This document shows positions 1 to 7,356 of a DNA stretch of 9,924 nt, one piece after another; the first letter of the stretch is position 1, and every line of letters starts with the position of its first letter. Where the stretch lies: contig QMWW01000029.1 in assembly GCA_003661825.1 (NCBI GenBank), forward strand, positions 1-9,924, given 5' to 3'. The DNA is from Thermoprotei archaeon (GTDB taxonomy: Archaea; Thermoproteota; Thermoprotei_A; Sulfolobales; Desulfurococcaceae). The notes beneath the pieces are model-generated. The model had not been told where the DNA came from, searched no databases, and worked only from the letters and a program-made list of their open reading frames with translations. A program made the position numbers and the translations under genes.

Positions 1-1
1 C

Positions 2-1015
2 AGCAGTGGGGTTAGAGATGCTGTAACTCGAGGAGACATAGCTGTTGGAATAACTATAGACTTCTATGGATACACGTCTATGCACCAAAACCCTGCATGC
101 GAGTACATCATACCAGAAAATGAAAGCATAGTTAATGCAGACCCAATAGCTGTGTTAAAAGGTACAAGATACCCTATACACGCTGCAGCGTTTGTTGCCT
201 GGGTTCTAAGCGAGTATGGGGGTCAGCAAGTATGGCTTGACACAGATATAAACAGACTGCCGATTAATGACCGCGTATTCGAAACAGAGATTGGGCAGCA
301 GAGGCAGGATCTGTTGCAAGCGTACCAGATAGCAACGACTTCTGGCATAATAGAGTTCAACGAAACGCTGGCATACTCAGTCGGGAGAGCAATGCAGTTC
401 TACTTTAAAGCCACGCTCGTCAACGCACACCCCGATCTTCAAAGCACCTGGGCAGCTATAGTGCAGGCGTACATGAACGGCGAGATAGATCAGAGGGAGT
501 ACGAGTACCTTGTCAAGTTGCTTACAGATTCATTCCCATTCACAGATCCCCTTAGCGACGAAACAGTTACGTTCACGCTCGAGTATGCTATTAAAATAAA
601 CGAAAAGCTTAAGAAAGGAGATATATACCAGGCTCTAATGGCTGCGTGGGAAGATGGAGCTAGGCAGAAGTACGCCCAGGTGTACGATGAGCTACAGCAG
701 ATAATAAAGGGGCAGAAGACTATTCCAACAGAGACTACGACTAGTCCGACGGAGACCGAGACTACTCCAGGAACCGAAACCACACCTACTGAAACCGAGA
801 CTACACCCTCTACTTCCTCGACGACTTTGCCAACTAGTCCAACGGAAACACCTACTACATCAAAGCCTACGACACCGACTAGTACGCCTACTTCTTCGCC
901 AAGCCCGACGCCCACGACTACGCCTACCGAAGGAGGATTCCCCACCAGCATTGTAGTACTGGTAGTAATCGTACTAGTAGCTATTGCTGTTATAGTGTAC
1001 TATCTGCGCAGATAG
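2..1015 (+). CDS. Cell-surface ABC solute-binding protein with Thr/Pro stalk and C-terminal membrane anchor (5' partial)
   Basis: The C-terminal 337 residues of an extracellular solute-binding protein, family 1 (ferric-iron-binding-like) fold, which would deliver substrate to the permease encoded next. The frame is open to base 2 and the residues before the first ATG at 80 already read as protein (GDIAVGITIDFYGY, typical of this family), so that ATG is internal and the true start and signal peptide lie upstream. In window numbering, residues 1-235 are the binding domain, including the family-like stretch GTRYPIHAAAF; 240-312 are a low-complexity stalk of Thr, Pro, Ser and Glu; 316-335 are a hydrophobic helix followed by two Arg, ending the protein. 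Known crenarchaeal binding proteins are often held on the outer membrane face by such glycosylated stalks. The substrate is not readable: iron is the default for the family, but other small solutes are possible. Confidence 0.85.
   Translation, partial: SSGVRDAVTRGDIAVGITIDFYGYTSMHQNPACEYIIPENESIVNADPIAVLKGTRYPIHAAAFVAWVLSEYGGQQVWLDTDINRLPINDRVFETEIGQQRQDLLQAYQIATTSGIIEFNETLAYSVGRAMQFYFKATLVNAHPDLQSTWAAIVQAYMNGEIDQREYEYLVKLLTDSFPFTDPLSDETVTFTLEYAIKINEKLKKGDIYQALMAAWEDGARQKYAQVYDELQQIIKGQKTIPTETTTSPTETETTPGTETTPTETETTPSTSSTTLPTSPTETPTTSKPTTPTSTPTSSPSPTPTTTPTEGGFPTSIVVLVVIVLVAIAVIVYYLRR
719..937 (+). repeat. Thr/Pro/Ser/Glu-rich stalk-coding low-complexity repeat
   Basis: Imperfect repeats built from ACN and CCN codons encode the stalk of the solute-binding protein. 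The peptide TETETTP occurs twice in the first third (codons near 749-769 and 788-808), after which the pattern drifts to Ser/Thr-Pro pairs. Codons vary between copies, so selection seems to act on the peptide rather than on the DNA repeat. The role of an O-glycosylated spacer is inferred from crenarchaeal relatives. Confidence 0.8.
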
Positions 1016-1039
1016 GTTGGGTCCCGACCTTTAACATAA

Positions 1040-1051
1040 CTTTTTTATACC
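1040..1051 (+). promoter_or_regulatory. Candidate archaeal TATA box for the permease-ATPase operon
   Basis: CTTTTTTATACC is close to the archaeal TATA consensus and lies in the 96-nt gap between the binding-protein gene and the permease gene. A start of transcription about 25 nt downstream, near 1073-1077, would give a leader of about 35-40 nt containing the Shine-Dalgarno site before the TTG start at 1112. Position and sequence are seen; activity is inferred. Confidence 0.6.
1041..1046 (+). terminator. Possible T-tract terminator after the binding-protein gene
   Basis: Six consecutive T residues lie 26 nt beyond the TAG stop at 1013-1015, preceded by TTT at 1030-1032. Archaeal RNA polymerase can terminate at U-tracts without a hairpin. 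The same bases form part of the TATA box, so the tract may serve both roles or only one. Confidence 0.35.
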
Positions 1052-1100
1052 AAGCAAGTTAGAGCACTTCATAAAGCAAAGCATTCGCTGGGTTTGTAGA

Positions 1101-1106
1101 AGGGGG
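1101..1106 (+). promoter_or_regulatory. Shine-Dalgarno site deciding the TTG start of the permease
   Basis: AGGGGG followed by five bases and then TTG at 1112. No ATG or GTG start with a comparable site precedes the first hydrophobic segment, so this site supports the TTG start. Confidence 0.6.
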
Positions 1107-1111
1107 CTGAA

Positions 1112-3388
1112 TTGCCTCGTAGCATTGGGTTAGCAGACCTGTTTTTGGCAGGATTTGTACTTAGCCTCTCATACATGGCTCTCTATAGCTATGTAGGCTT
1201 AGATCCTTTGAGCGAAGCCGCTTTATGGGTTTTCGGGGTAGTGTGGGCTACCCTTCTCTACTTAAAAGGCTTCGACTATCATAGGATACTGTTTAGCTTC
1301 TCTCTAACATTCCTAGCTATAGTATCACTGATCTACACATCACTTATATTAATAACAGCGATACCTGGTGTACCCCGGGCGGTAGCTCTACTCTCTCTAC
1401 CACTACTAGTGCTAGCTGTTCTAGGATACTTCAAAGAGAAAGTATACATGGGAATTAAGGTTAAGCAGAGAATTGGAGTAAAGATATCCGTAGTAAAGAG
1501 GCTTCGAACAACAGCGTATAAGCTAGACCCTATTATGTGGGTATTCGTAGTTCTAGGCCTATCCATCCTAGTATTGTTCCTTGTAGTCCCTCTCGCAATG
1601 GTTCTTTACCACGCGTTCGAGGTAGGCCCGGGTAAACCTCTCTACGAGAATTTCTACAGAATATTCCTTTCACACCTAGAGAGTCCGTATTTGAGGAGTA
1701 GATATGTAAGGCTACAGCTTTCACCACTAGACGTTTTCTATAGGTTAGTAGAAACAGCTACTGGTGAAAAAATACTTTATATCAAAGGGGTTAACTTAGG
1801 AGTTTTGCTGAATAGCTTAGTGAACGCTACCGTAGTAACTAGTGTTGCAACTATTCTTGGAATACTGGTTGCCTTTGTTTTAGCTCGTTATGATTTCCCG
1901 GGTAGAAAAGTCTTCAGATTACTAGCTATAATACCGCTCTTTATAACCCCCTTTGTTAATGCCTATGTAATCAAGATCCTGTTTAGCCCAAGCGGCCCTA
2001 TCTCCATGATCACTAGAGCTCTCTTTGGATGGGCTGTAAAGATAGACGGATTAGCAGGAGTATCTTTAGCACAGATAATGGCTTTCTACCCCATAGTATA
2101 CTTAAACGCTTATTCTAGCTTCTTAAATATAGATCCTAGCATGGAGGAACAGGGTGAAAACCTCGGAGCCCGTGGTATAAAGCTGTTCTTCACCGTTACG
2201 CTACCGCTTGCACTACCGGGTATAATGGCTGGTTCTATCATAGTGTTTATCTTCAGCCTAGAGGACCTCGGAGCTCCCATCATATTTCAGGAAGCAAACC
2301 TAATGAGCTATCAGATCTATAGTAGCTTTGTTTCGGAACAGGGTATTGTATCGCCGGAAATAGCCGCTCTGGGTATAGTGATGATGATGCTTGCTGCAGC
2401 TGGATTCATAGCTATTAGGAGCTATGTTAGTATGCGTTCGTATGCTATGATAAGCCGGGGTGGGCGCTGGACTCTACGTGAGCATAAGCTGGGGATCAAG
2501 GGTAAGCTCTTCGTATACCTCTTCCTCCTACCCCTAATATTGTTTACTTCTATGCCGCAGATAGGAGTAGTACTGCTAGCATTTAACATTATACCGCCAT
2601 ATGGCTTTGAGGTAGATTTCTCACGAGCTACACCGGAATACTTTATCCAGCTATTCGAAAACCCGGATGTCTCCCTCTACATCAGGAACACGCTGATGTA
2701 CTCGGTTGCTGCTACAGCCTTAGCTACTATGGTAGCCATAATGGTTGCTTACAGCGTTAGCCGCGTGAAGATGAAGGCTATAACTCCTCTCATGGATACT
2801 CTGGCTACGATTCCCCTAGCTATACCCGGGCTTGTAATAGCCCTAGGGTATTTCTATCTCTTCGCATCTATACCAGGATTCTTTGGCCAAATCCCTATAA
2901 TAGGGTCTACGCTTAAAGAATGGCTACAGCCTATAAGCCCTATATCCGGTCCTACGACGTTCCAGGCATGGATAGTCCTAATCATAGCGTACAGTATTAG
3001 AAAGTTGCCGTTCGTGGTTAGATCGGTTTACGCCGGGTTCCAGCAAGTCCATGAAGCATTAGAAGAAGCCGCGTTGAACCTCGGCGCTTCTAGGTCTAAA
3101 GTCATATTTGGAGTAATACTCCCGTTTATAGCGACGTATATTGTGAGCGGCGCTATTATAGGCTTCATATACATAAGTACAGAGGTTAGCACGAGCATCA
3201 CTATTGGAGGGTTAAGGCCCGATCAAGCCCCTATGACGTTCTTCATGAAAAACATATACCAGGGTGGAACTGTTTATGGAGTACAGATAGCTGCATCAAT
3301 GGGTGTACTGCTCATACTACTCCAGCTAATGGCTATATTCTTGATAGTAGTCGTATTTAAGCAGAGGTATGCATTCATAGGTGCTTAG
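1112..3388 (+). CDS. Fused two-domain ABC transporter permease, FbpB/iron-type, with N-terminal membrane extension
   Basis: Membrane subunit of a binding-protein-dependent importer. Two MetI-type permease domains are fused in one 758-residue chain, so it can form the whole channel. Each carries an EAA loop that docks on the ATPase: residues 345-353 (EEQGENLGA) and 651-659 (EEAALNLGA), both with the conserved Gly. Domain 1 spans about 230-435 after a helix at 142-168, a basic linker lies at about 440-462, and domain 2 spans about 526-755. An N-terminal part with about four hydrophobic segments (9-29, 35-52, 59-82, 89-107) and a Lys/Arg-rich stretch (108-139) precedes the usual architecture; bacterial FbpB proteins are shorter, about 500-570 residues. 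TTG at 1112 is chosen as start because AGGGGG at 1101-1106 sits 5 nt upstream. The ATPase gene follows after 27 nt, indicating an operon. Iron as substrate is only a family default. Confidence 0.9.
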   Translation: MPRSIGLADLFLAGFVLSLSYMALYSYVGLDPLSEAALWVFGVVWATLLYLKGFDYHRILFSFSLTFLAIVSLIYTSLILITAIPGVPRAVALLSLPLLVLAVLGYFKEKVYMGIKVKQRIGVKISVVKRLRTTAYKLDPIMWVFVVLGLSILVLFLVVPLAMVLYHAFEVGPGKPLYENFYRIFLSHLESPYLRSRYVRLQLSPLDVFYRLVETATGEKILYIKGVNLGVLLNSLVNATVVTSVATILGILVAFVLARYDFPGRKVFRLLAIIPLFITPFVNAYVIKILFSPSGPISMITRALFGWAVKIDGLAGVSLAQIMAFYPIVYLNAYSSFLNIDPSMEEQGENLGARGIKLFFTVTLPLALPGIMAGSIIVFIFSLEDLGAPIIFQEANLMSYQIYSSFVSEQGIVSPEIAALGIVMMMLAAAGFIAIRSYVSMRSYAMISRGGRWTLREHKLGIKGKLFVYLFLLPLILFTSMPQIGVVLLAFNIIPPYGFEVDFSRATPEYFIQLFENPDVSLYIRNTLMYSVAATALATMVAIMVAYSVSRVKMKAITPLMDTLATIPLAIPGLVIALGYFYLFASIPGFFGQIPIIGSTLKEWLQPISPISGPTTFQAWIVLIIAYSIRKLPFVVRSVYAGFQQVHEALEEAALNLGASRSKVIFGVILPFIATYIVSGAIIGFIYISTEVSTSITIGGLRPDQAPMTFFMKNIYQGGTVYGVQIAASMGVLLILLQLMAIFLIVVVFKQRYAFIGA

Positions 3389-3415
3389 AGGTACCGTAGT
3401 AAAGGGTGCACTAGC

Positions 3416-4519
3416 TTGACCCGCGTAAGGCTAGAGGAGGTAACAAAGGTATATGGCTCGGTTGTAGCAGTAGACCATGTGAGCTTTGAGGTAGAATCTG
3501 GTGAGCTCTTCACACTGCTGGGTCCTAGCGGCTGCGGTAAGACTACTACTCTTAGAATAATAGCTGGCTTCGAAGTACCGGAGACTGGTAGAGTGTACTT
3601 TGACGATGTAGACGTAACCTATCTCAAGCCGTATAGGAGGAATACCGCTATGGTTTTCCAGAACTACGCTCTATGGCCCCATATGACCGTGTACGAGAAC
3701 ATAGCATATGGTTTGAAAATCAGGAGAAAGGAAATCGGTTTAACCGAAGATGAGATCAGGAGGAAAGTGAAGTGGGTACTTGAGCTCGTAAAACTGGAAG
3801 GCTTAGAGAATAGGTATCCTCTACAGCTCAGCGGTGGACAGCAGCAGCGAGTAGCGCTAGCACGAGCACTAGTCGTGGAGCCGAGGGTTCTACTACTAGA
3901 TGAGCCGTTAAGCAACCTCGACGCTAAGCTTAGAATAGAGATGAGAGAGGAGATTAAGAGGCTTCAGAAGAAGCTTGGGATAACTACTATATACGTTACG
4001 CATGACCAAGTAGAAGCCATGAGTATTAGTGATAGAATAGCAATTATGAGCAAAGGTAGGCTTATACAGTATGGTCCCCCGCATGAAGTGTACTTCAAGC
4101 CTAATAGCTTGTTCGTAGCCGATTTCCTGGGTAGAAGCAATATACTTTATGGAGAGCTAGTTGAGAAGAGGGAAGGATACGCTGTAGTACACGTTCCAGA
4201 GCTTGATTCAAACCTAGTAGGTATAGCTACTGTAGAGGATCTCCCGAAGAGAGTAGCTGTAGTCATTAGGCCCGAGACAGCCAAGCTTGTAAGCGAGAGG
4301 ACTAGCTATAGAGGAGACAATTTGATCAAGGGCATTGTGGATATCGCTATGTTCCTTGGAGAGAAGGTAGAGGCTCGTATAAGGGTTGGAAAGACCAGTC
4401 TAGTAGTATACCTACCTAACACTATGCACATATCTATAGGTAAAGAACTAGCAGTAATTATTCCGCGCGACAACACCATAGTGGTCCCCGCTATAGGTGA
4501 GAGAGCATATATTTCTTAG
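3416..4519 (+). CDS. ABC importer ATP-binding protein, FbpC/CysA/MalK type with C-terminal TOBE region
   Basis: Cytoplasmic ATPase that powers uptake through the upstream permease by engaging its two EAA loops. All nucleotide-binding motifs are intact: Walker A GPSGCGKTT (36-44), Q-loop Gln82, signature LSGGQ (138-142), Walker B VLLLDEP (158-164), D-loop SNLD (166-169) and switch His196. The strict LSGGQQQR signature is that of importer ATPases. Residues about 240-360 form a beta-rich tail consistent with the TOBE domain that regulates or stabilises the MalK/FbpC/CysA dimer; 367 residues is a usual length for the family. The start is TTG at 3416, preceded by GGGTG at 3404-3408; no other in-frame start is better placed before the first strand. 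The gene lies 27 nt after the permease, so the two are probably cotranscribed. The substrate cannot be assigned from the ATPase itself. Confidence 0.93.
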   Translation: MTRVRLEEVTKVYGSVVAVDHVSFEVESGELFTLLGPSGCGKTTTLRIIAGFEVPETGRVYFDDVDVTYLKPYRRNTAMVFQNYALWPHMTVYENIAYGLKIRRKEIGLTEDEIRRKVKWVLELVKLEGLENRYPLQLSGGQQQRVALARALVVEPRVLLLDEPLSNLDAKLRIEMREEIKRLQKKLGITTIYVTHDQVEAMSISDRIAIMSKGRLIQYGPPHEVYFKPNSLFVADFLGRSNILYGELVEKREGYAVVHVPELDSNLVGIATVEDLPKRVAVVIRPETAKLVSERTSYRGDNLIKGIVDIAMFLGEKVEARIRVGKTSLVVYLPNTMHISIGKELAVIIPRDNTIVVPAIGERAYIS

Positions 4520-4532
4520 CCTGTACTTAACG

Positions 4533-5339
4533 CTACATCACCCCTACAGCTCGAACACCATATCTCCTCACGTGGTTCAACGAGTACCTTATCGTAGCTA
4601 TGCTTATAACTCCTAGAGCGGCTACGTGTACTAAACTGAACAGCAATTCTAGTTCTAGCCCGTAGTAGGGTTTTAACCCCAGCGCACCATATCTCACTAT
4701 CTCGGCTGCATGCGTATACGGTATGAGTATGGAAAATATTCTCATGGGTTCCGGCATTCGGTTCACTGGGACCCCGAGACCCCCCACTATGTAGAGAATA
4801 ACTGTGGATACATCGAGCATAATGCTTGGAACAGATGTTCTAAGGCTGAGAGCTACGAGTAGTAGAGCGTACATAGTCGAGTATACTATCATTAGGGAGA
4901 ACCCAAGCACTAGGTATACTGGGCTGTAGACAGTGAATATAGCTGTACCAGCTATTGACGAGAATATTGTTAGTACTACTGGTAGAGATATACACGTTAC
5001 AAGTGAGGCCGTAAGCACCCTCCCTCCGATGAAGGTAAGCGGATTTACCCCGTAAACTATGTGTTCATCCACTAGCCCAGCCGATATAGCGAACCATGTC
5101 CAATCGCCTATAAGCCATACCCAGTCGTTTAACACTATCCAGAGAACTATACCCCAGAAGGTAATGACAGCTGCTACCTCGAACTCGTACTTTGGGACGA
5201 ACATCAGCGCGCCTAGGAGGAATATCATGTACCACATCGTATCGGTTAGGATCATGTTAAGGAAACCGTACTTATACCTTAAGAGCCTTAATAGATGAAG
5301 CCATATTATTGCTCGAAGCACGCTAAGCTTACTCTTCAT
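4533..5339 (-). CDS. ABC-2 type transporter permease (second permease of exporter operon)
   Basis: A 268-residue membrane protein with about six hydrophobic segments, starting with a cytoplasmic basic N-terminus followed by a helix pair around residues 27-75. Near residues 185-225 it has the ABC-2 pattern of a Gly-rich helix end, GVPVNRMPEPMR, a hydrophobic run, then PYTHAAEIVRYG, matching the conserved Pro-bearing loop and following helix of ABC-2 permeases. It would pair with the 271-residue permease encoded just upstream to form a heterodimeric exporter channel for the ATPase. ATG at 5339 overlaps the upstream gene by 11 nt and has a strong Shine-Dalgarno site, so the start is secure. It is last in the operon, ending 13 nt from the stop of the convergent importer ATPase. 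The transported substrate (drug, lipid, peptide or ion) is unknown. Confidence 0.85.
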   Translation of the reverse strand: MKSKLSVLRAIIWLHLLRLLRYKYGFLNMILTDTMWYMIFLLGALMFVPKYEFEVAAVITFWGIVLWIVLNDWVWLIGDWTWFAISAGLVDEHIVYGVNPLTFIGGRVLTASLVTCISLPVVLTIFSSIAGTAIFTVYSPVYLVLGFSLMIVYSTMYALLLVALSLRTSVPSIMLDVSTVILYIVGGLGVPVNRMPEPMRIFSILIPYTHAAEIVRYGALGLKPYYGLELELLFSLVHVAALGVISIATIRYSLNHVRRYGVRAVGVM

Positions 5340-6144
5340 ATACTCCCCTCCTCAGCACTTTTTTCTCCGCTGCTAGGAGTATGGGTGAAGTTACGGTGTT
5401 GTAGAGGAACGACATCGCGGTTAGTACTCCTACCGTAGTGTAGAGGAACCTTAGCGGTAGATGCTCGTAGGTCGCTAGAACTTTTGCCGCTTCAACAACA
5501 TATATTAGCGGAAACGCTCTACCAACTACCTGGAGTACGTATGGTAGGATGCTCTGCGGATAGAACACGCCGGAGACGAGTATTATGAACGGGGTGAGCG
5601 AGCCAGCTATATTCGATTCCTCGCCCGCTAGTAGCGATATACCAGCGGCTACTACACCTATTCCTACGAGAGGTAGCATTGCTAGGTAGATCATAGCTAG
5701 TACTATGAACATCTTAATAAGACCAGTAAGCCCTTCCAGTAGAGCAACTACTGGAAGAACCGATGTCACTGATACTAGGCTTGAAAACATAGCTACGGGT
5801 ATAGGTCCTGCTGTAGCGTAGACTATGAATCTCGGCGGACTAGCCATAATGTAAGGTAGTGTGCCAAGCCACCGATGTCTGATCATCTCTCTAGCTATAG
5901 CATCCACTATGCCTATACTCGACATCATTATGCTACTAGACGCTACGATATAGAGCATGGGGTTTGCTACGTTCATCTTAACGCTATACTCCTCTATGCT
6001 ACCAAGCATAGTGCCTAAACCGTACATGAAGAAAGCCATAAGGTAAGGCCAGAAGACCATGAAGAATGCGAAGCCCCAGTTATTCTTCAGCTCGCACATG
6101 TAGGAGTAGAAGCTAGCTCTCATAGCAGCAACTACGTATCTCAT
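5329..6144 (-). CDS. ABC-2 type transporter permease (first permease of exporter operon)
   Basis: A 271-residue membrane protein with about six hydrophobic segments: a helix around 24-48, a pair around 63-125 with an intervening charged loop (REMIRHRWLGTL) that is the likely coupling site to the ATPase, and further helices to about 255. Around residues 190-225 it has the conserved ABC-2 signature SGVFYPQSILPYVLQ followed by a helix carrying FPLIYVVEAAK. The family exports drugs, polysaccharides, lipids or ions depending on the member. ATG at 6144 overlaps the ATPase stop as ATGA (4 nt), implying translational coupling, and its own stop overlaps the next permease by 11 nt. The two permeases differ in sequence, so a heterodimer is likely. 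No substrate clue is visible. Confidence 0.87.
   Translation of the reverse strand: MRYVVAAMRASFYSYMCELKNNWGFAFFMVFWPYLMAFFMYGLGTMLGSIEEYSVKMNVANPMLYIVASSSIMMSSIGIVDAIAREMIRHRWLGTLPYIMASPPRFIVYATAGPIPVAMFSSLVSVTSVLPVVALLEGLTGLIKMFIVLAMIYLAMLPLVGIGVVAAGISLLAGEESNIAGSLTPFIILVSGVFYPQSILPYVLQVVGRAFPLIYVVEAAKVLATYEHLPLRFLYTTVGVLTAMSFLYNTVTSPILLAAEKKVLRRGVYEE
5343..5353 (-). promoter_or_regulatory. Strong Shine-Dalgarno site for the second ABC-2 permease
   Basis: On the minus strand GAGGAGGGGAG precedes the ATG at 5339, with the GGAGG core about 7 nt upstream. It lies inside the 3' end of the preceding gene, encoding its last residues, and suggests independent ribosome loading rather than coupling alone. 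Confidence 0.65.
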
Positions 6145-7145
6145 CTCTCTCTACCAGCTAGCTTTATGAACACGTCTTCTAGCGTAGGTTCAACTATCCT
6201 CGCTGACCTCAGCTTTGCCCCAGTTCTTTGGAGAACAGCTACTGCTCTGTGGATGAATTCAGCATCTTCTCCAAAGGGTACAAGGGCTTTAATACGTGTT
6301 AGCCCCTTCTCGTCTGTATTAACAATTACTTTAGCACTAAGCTCTCTAGAAAAGAGCTCGGCTATCTCGCTGGTGGATACTCTAGGCTTCAATACCTCTA
6401 TTTCCACTGATACCTCGCGTGATACCATGGTTTTAAGCCTGTTAACTGTATCCTCGGCTATGATCCTCCCTTTATCGATTACAGCCACTCGATCGCAGAT
6501 CTGTTCTATCTCGTACATATTGTGAGAAGTTATCAGAACAGTCTTCCTACTTTCTTTAGCGAGCTTGACTAAGAGTTCGCGTATGCTTCTAGCACTAGGA
6601 GGATCTAGTCCTAGAGTAGGTTCATCAAGTATAATTACTTCTGGATTGTGGAGAAGGGCTCTAGCTATACTTAACCTAGCTTTCATCCCGAGACTGTATT
6701 CTTCAAAGAACTTCTTGTCTCCACCAAGCTTCTTCAGCCCAACTAGATCTAGGACGTAGTTAACCCTTTCTTCTAGGTGCTTTCCTCTAAGACCCCTTAA
6801 CATGCCGAAGTACTTTAGGTTCTCGTATCCAGTGAGCTTCCAGAAAAATCCTCTTTCAACAGTAAGCGATACGCCGATTACCTCTCTTACCCGTTGAGCT
6901 TCGGTTACGACATTGTAGCCTAGAATATGTGCTTCGCCTTTATCGGGTAAGAGTAGCGTTGACAGTATCTTAATAGTTGTAGTCTTACCAGCACCATTGG
7001 GTCCTACGATTCCATATACTTCTCCACGTCTAACTCTAAAGCTAACCCCACGTAGAGCTTTAACTCTCTCGATACGCCTCCTGACTAATCCTCTCTTAAC
7101 AACATAAGTTTTCTCTAAGTCTTTAGCTATAATAGTGTACTCCAA
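6141..7145 (-). CDS. ABC-2 exporter ATP-binding protein with C-terminal extension
   Basis: A 334-residue ATPase driving the two ABC-2 permeases encoded downstream. Visible motifs are Walker A GPNGAGKTT (48-56), a signature region written YSLGMKAR (150-157) rather than LSGGQ, Walker B VIILDE (170-175), D-loop GLD (179-181) and switch His208. The Q-loop segment reads IGVSLTVERGFFWKLTGYEN (90-109), with no Gln. Both variants are found among NatA/DrrA-like archaeal exporters, and the catalytic residues are intact, so the enzyme should be active. Residues about 230-334 form an extra alpha/beta domain such as many DrrA/CcmA-type ATPases carry. A basic insert (17-27, KRGLVRRRIER) sits in the A-loop region after Tyr14. 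The start is TTG at 7145, backed by GAGGTGAG five bases upstream. First gene of the operon; ends in an ATGA overlap with the first permease. Confidence 0.9.
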   Translation of the reverse strand: MEYTIIAKDLEKTYVVKRGLVRRRIERVKALRGVSFRVRRGEVYGIVGPNGAGKTTTIKILSTLLLPDKGEAHILGYNVVTEAQRVREVIGVSLTVERGFFWKLTGYENLKYFGMLRGLRGKHLEERVNYVLDLVGLKKLGGDKKFFEEYSLGMKARLSIARALLHNPEVIILDEPTLGLDPPSARSIRELLVKLAKESRKTVLITSHNMYEIEQICDRVAVIDKGRIIAEDTVNRLKTMVSREVSVEIEVLKPRVSTSEIAELFSRELSAKVIVNTDEKGLTRIKALVPFGEDAEFIHRAVAVLQRTGAKLRSARIVEPTLEDVFIKLAGRER

Positions 7146-7149
7146 TAAG

Positions 7150-7157
7150 GCTCACCT
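7150..7157 (-). promoter_or_regulatory. Shine-Dalgarno site deciding the TTG start of the exporter ATPase
   Basis: On the minus strand GAGGTGAG lies five bases before TTG at 7145. The match to the archaeal 16S tail is strong and supports a TTG start where no ATG is available before the beta-strand leading to Walker A. Confidence 0.65.
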
Positions 7158-7194
7158 CAAGCAAGATAGAAATAGCTCTGTAGAAGGCATTGAG

Positions 7195-7203
7195 CTTTTT
7201 AGA
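7195..7203 (-). promoter_or_regulatory. Candidate TATA box of the ABC-2 exporter operon
   Basis: On the minus strand TCTAAAAAG lies about 50 nt before the TTG start. Transcription starting about 25 nt downstream, near 7170, would leave a leader of about 25 nt that still includes the Shine-Dalgarno site. The box is only a partial match to consensus. Confidence 0.35.
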
Positions 7204-7224
7204 AGAGAACGGCTAGCTCATACC

Positions 7225-7356
7225 CTACTCACCGCTTCAGTAGCATATTTGATTGATGAATACTGCCTAAAAACATTTGCTTCTAGTTTACAGCACGTGT
7301 TTTACTGAGTAGAAAAACGTTATTTAGCGCTTATCTACTAAAGTCTTCATGAGTAG
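7225..7356. repeat. Three copies of heptamer TGAGTAG in the divergent promoter region
   Basis: TGAGTAG occurs at 7306-7312 and 7350-7356 on the plus strand and at 7225-7231 on the minus strand. The two plus-strand copies share one more base (TGAGTAGA), start 44 nt apart and bracket the candidate TATA box of the SPFH gene. The 7306 copy also lies in the odd palindrome TACTGAGTA at 7303-7311. They may be operator sites, but chance recurrence in a short A/T-rich region is not excluded. Confidence 0.35.
7319..7327 (+). promoter_or_regulatory. Candidate promoter of the SPFH-NfeD operon
   Basis: GTTATTTAG is preceded by the purine-rich GAAAAAC (7312-7318), which could act as a BRE. Transcription would start near 7346-7352, leaving roughly 15-20 nt before the ATG at 7368. 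A second weak candidate, TTATCTA at 7331-7337, would give an even shorter leader. Confidence 0.4.

Noticed and set aside
719..937. Short tandem repeats considered as a CRISPR or mobile repeat
   Set aside because: The repeats are in-frame Thr/Pro codons without regular spacers and form part of the stalk-coding sequence.
490..951. 153-codon open frame on the minus strand, Gly/Val-rich
   Set aside because: It is the antisense image of the Thr/Pro stalk codons, which lack stops on the reverse strand; composition is unnatural and no start signal is seen.
80..1015. ATG at 80 as the start of the binding-protein gene
   Set aside because: The same frame is open back to base 2 and encodes family-typical sequence (GDIAVGITIDFYGY), so the ATG is internal and the gene is cut by the window edge.
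6166..6525. 119-codon open frame on the plus strand opposite the exporter ATPase
   Set aside because: Antisense to a gene with intact ABC motifs, Ser/Thr-rich composition typical of a reversed charged protein, and no supporting signals.
7303..7356. Possible RNA hairpin or riboswitch before the stomatin gene
   Set aside because: The inverted arms found (CTACT at 7335-7339 with AGTAG at 7352-7356) are only five pairs with a 12-nt loop and partly precede the likely transcript start.
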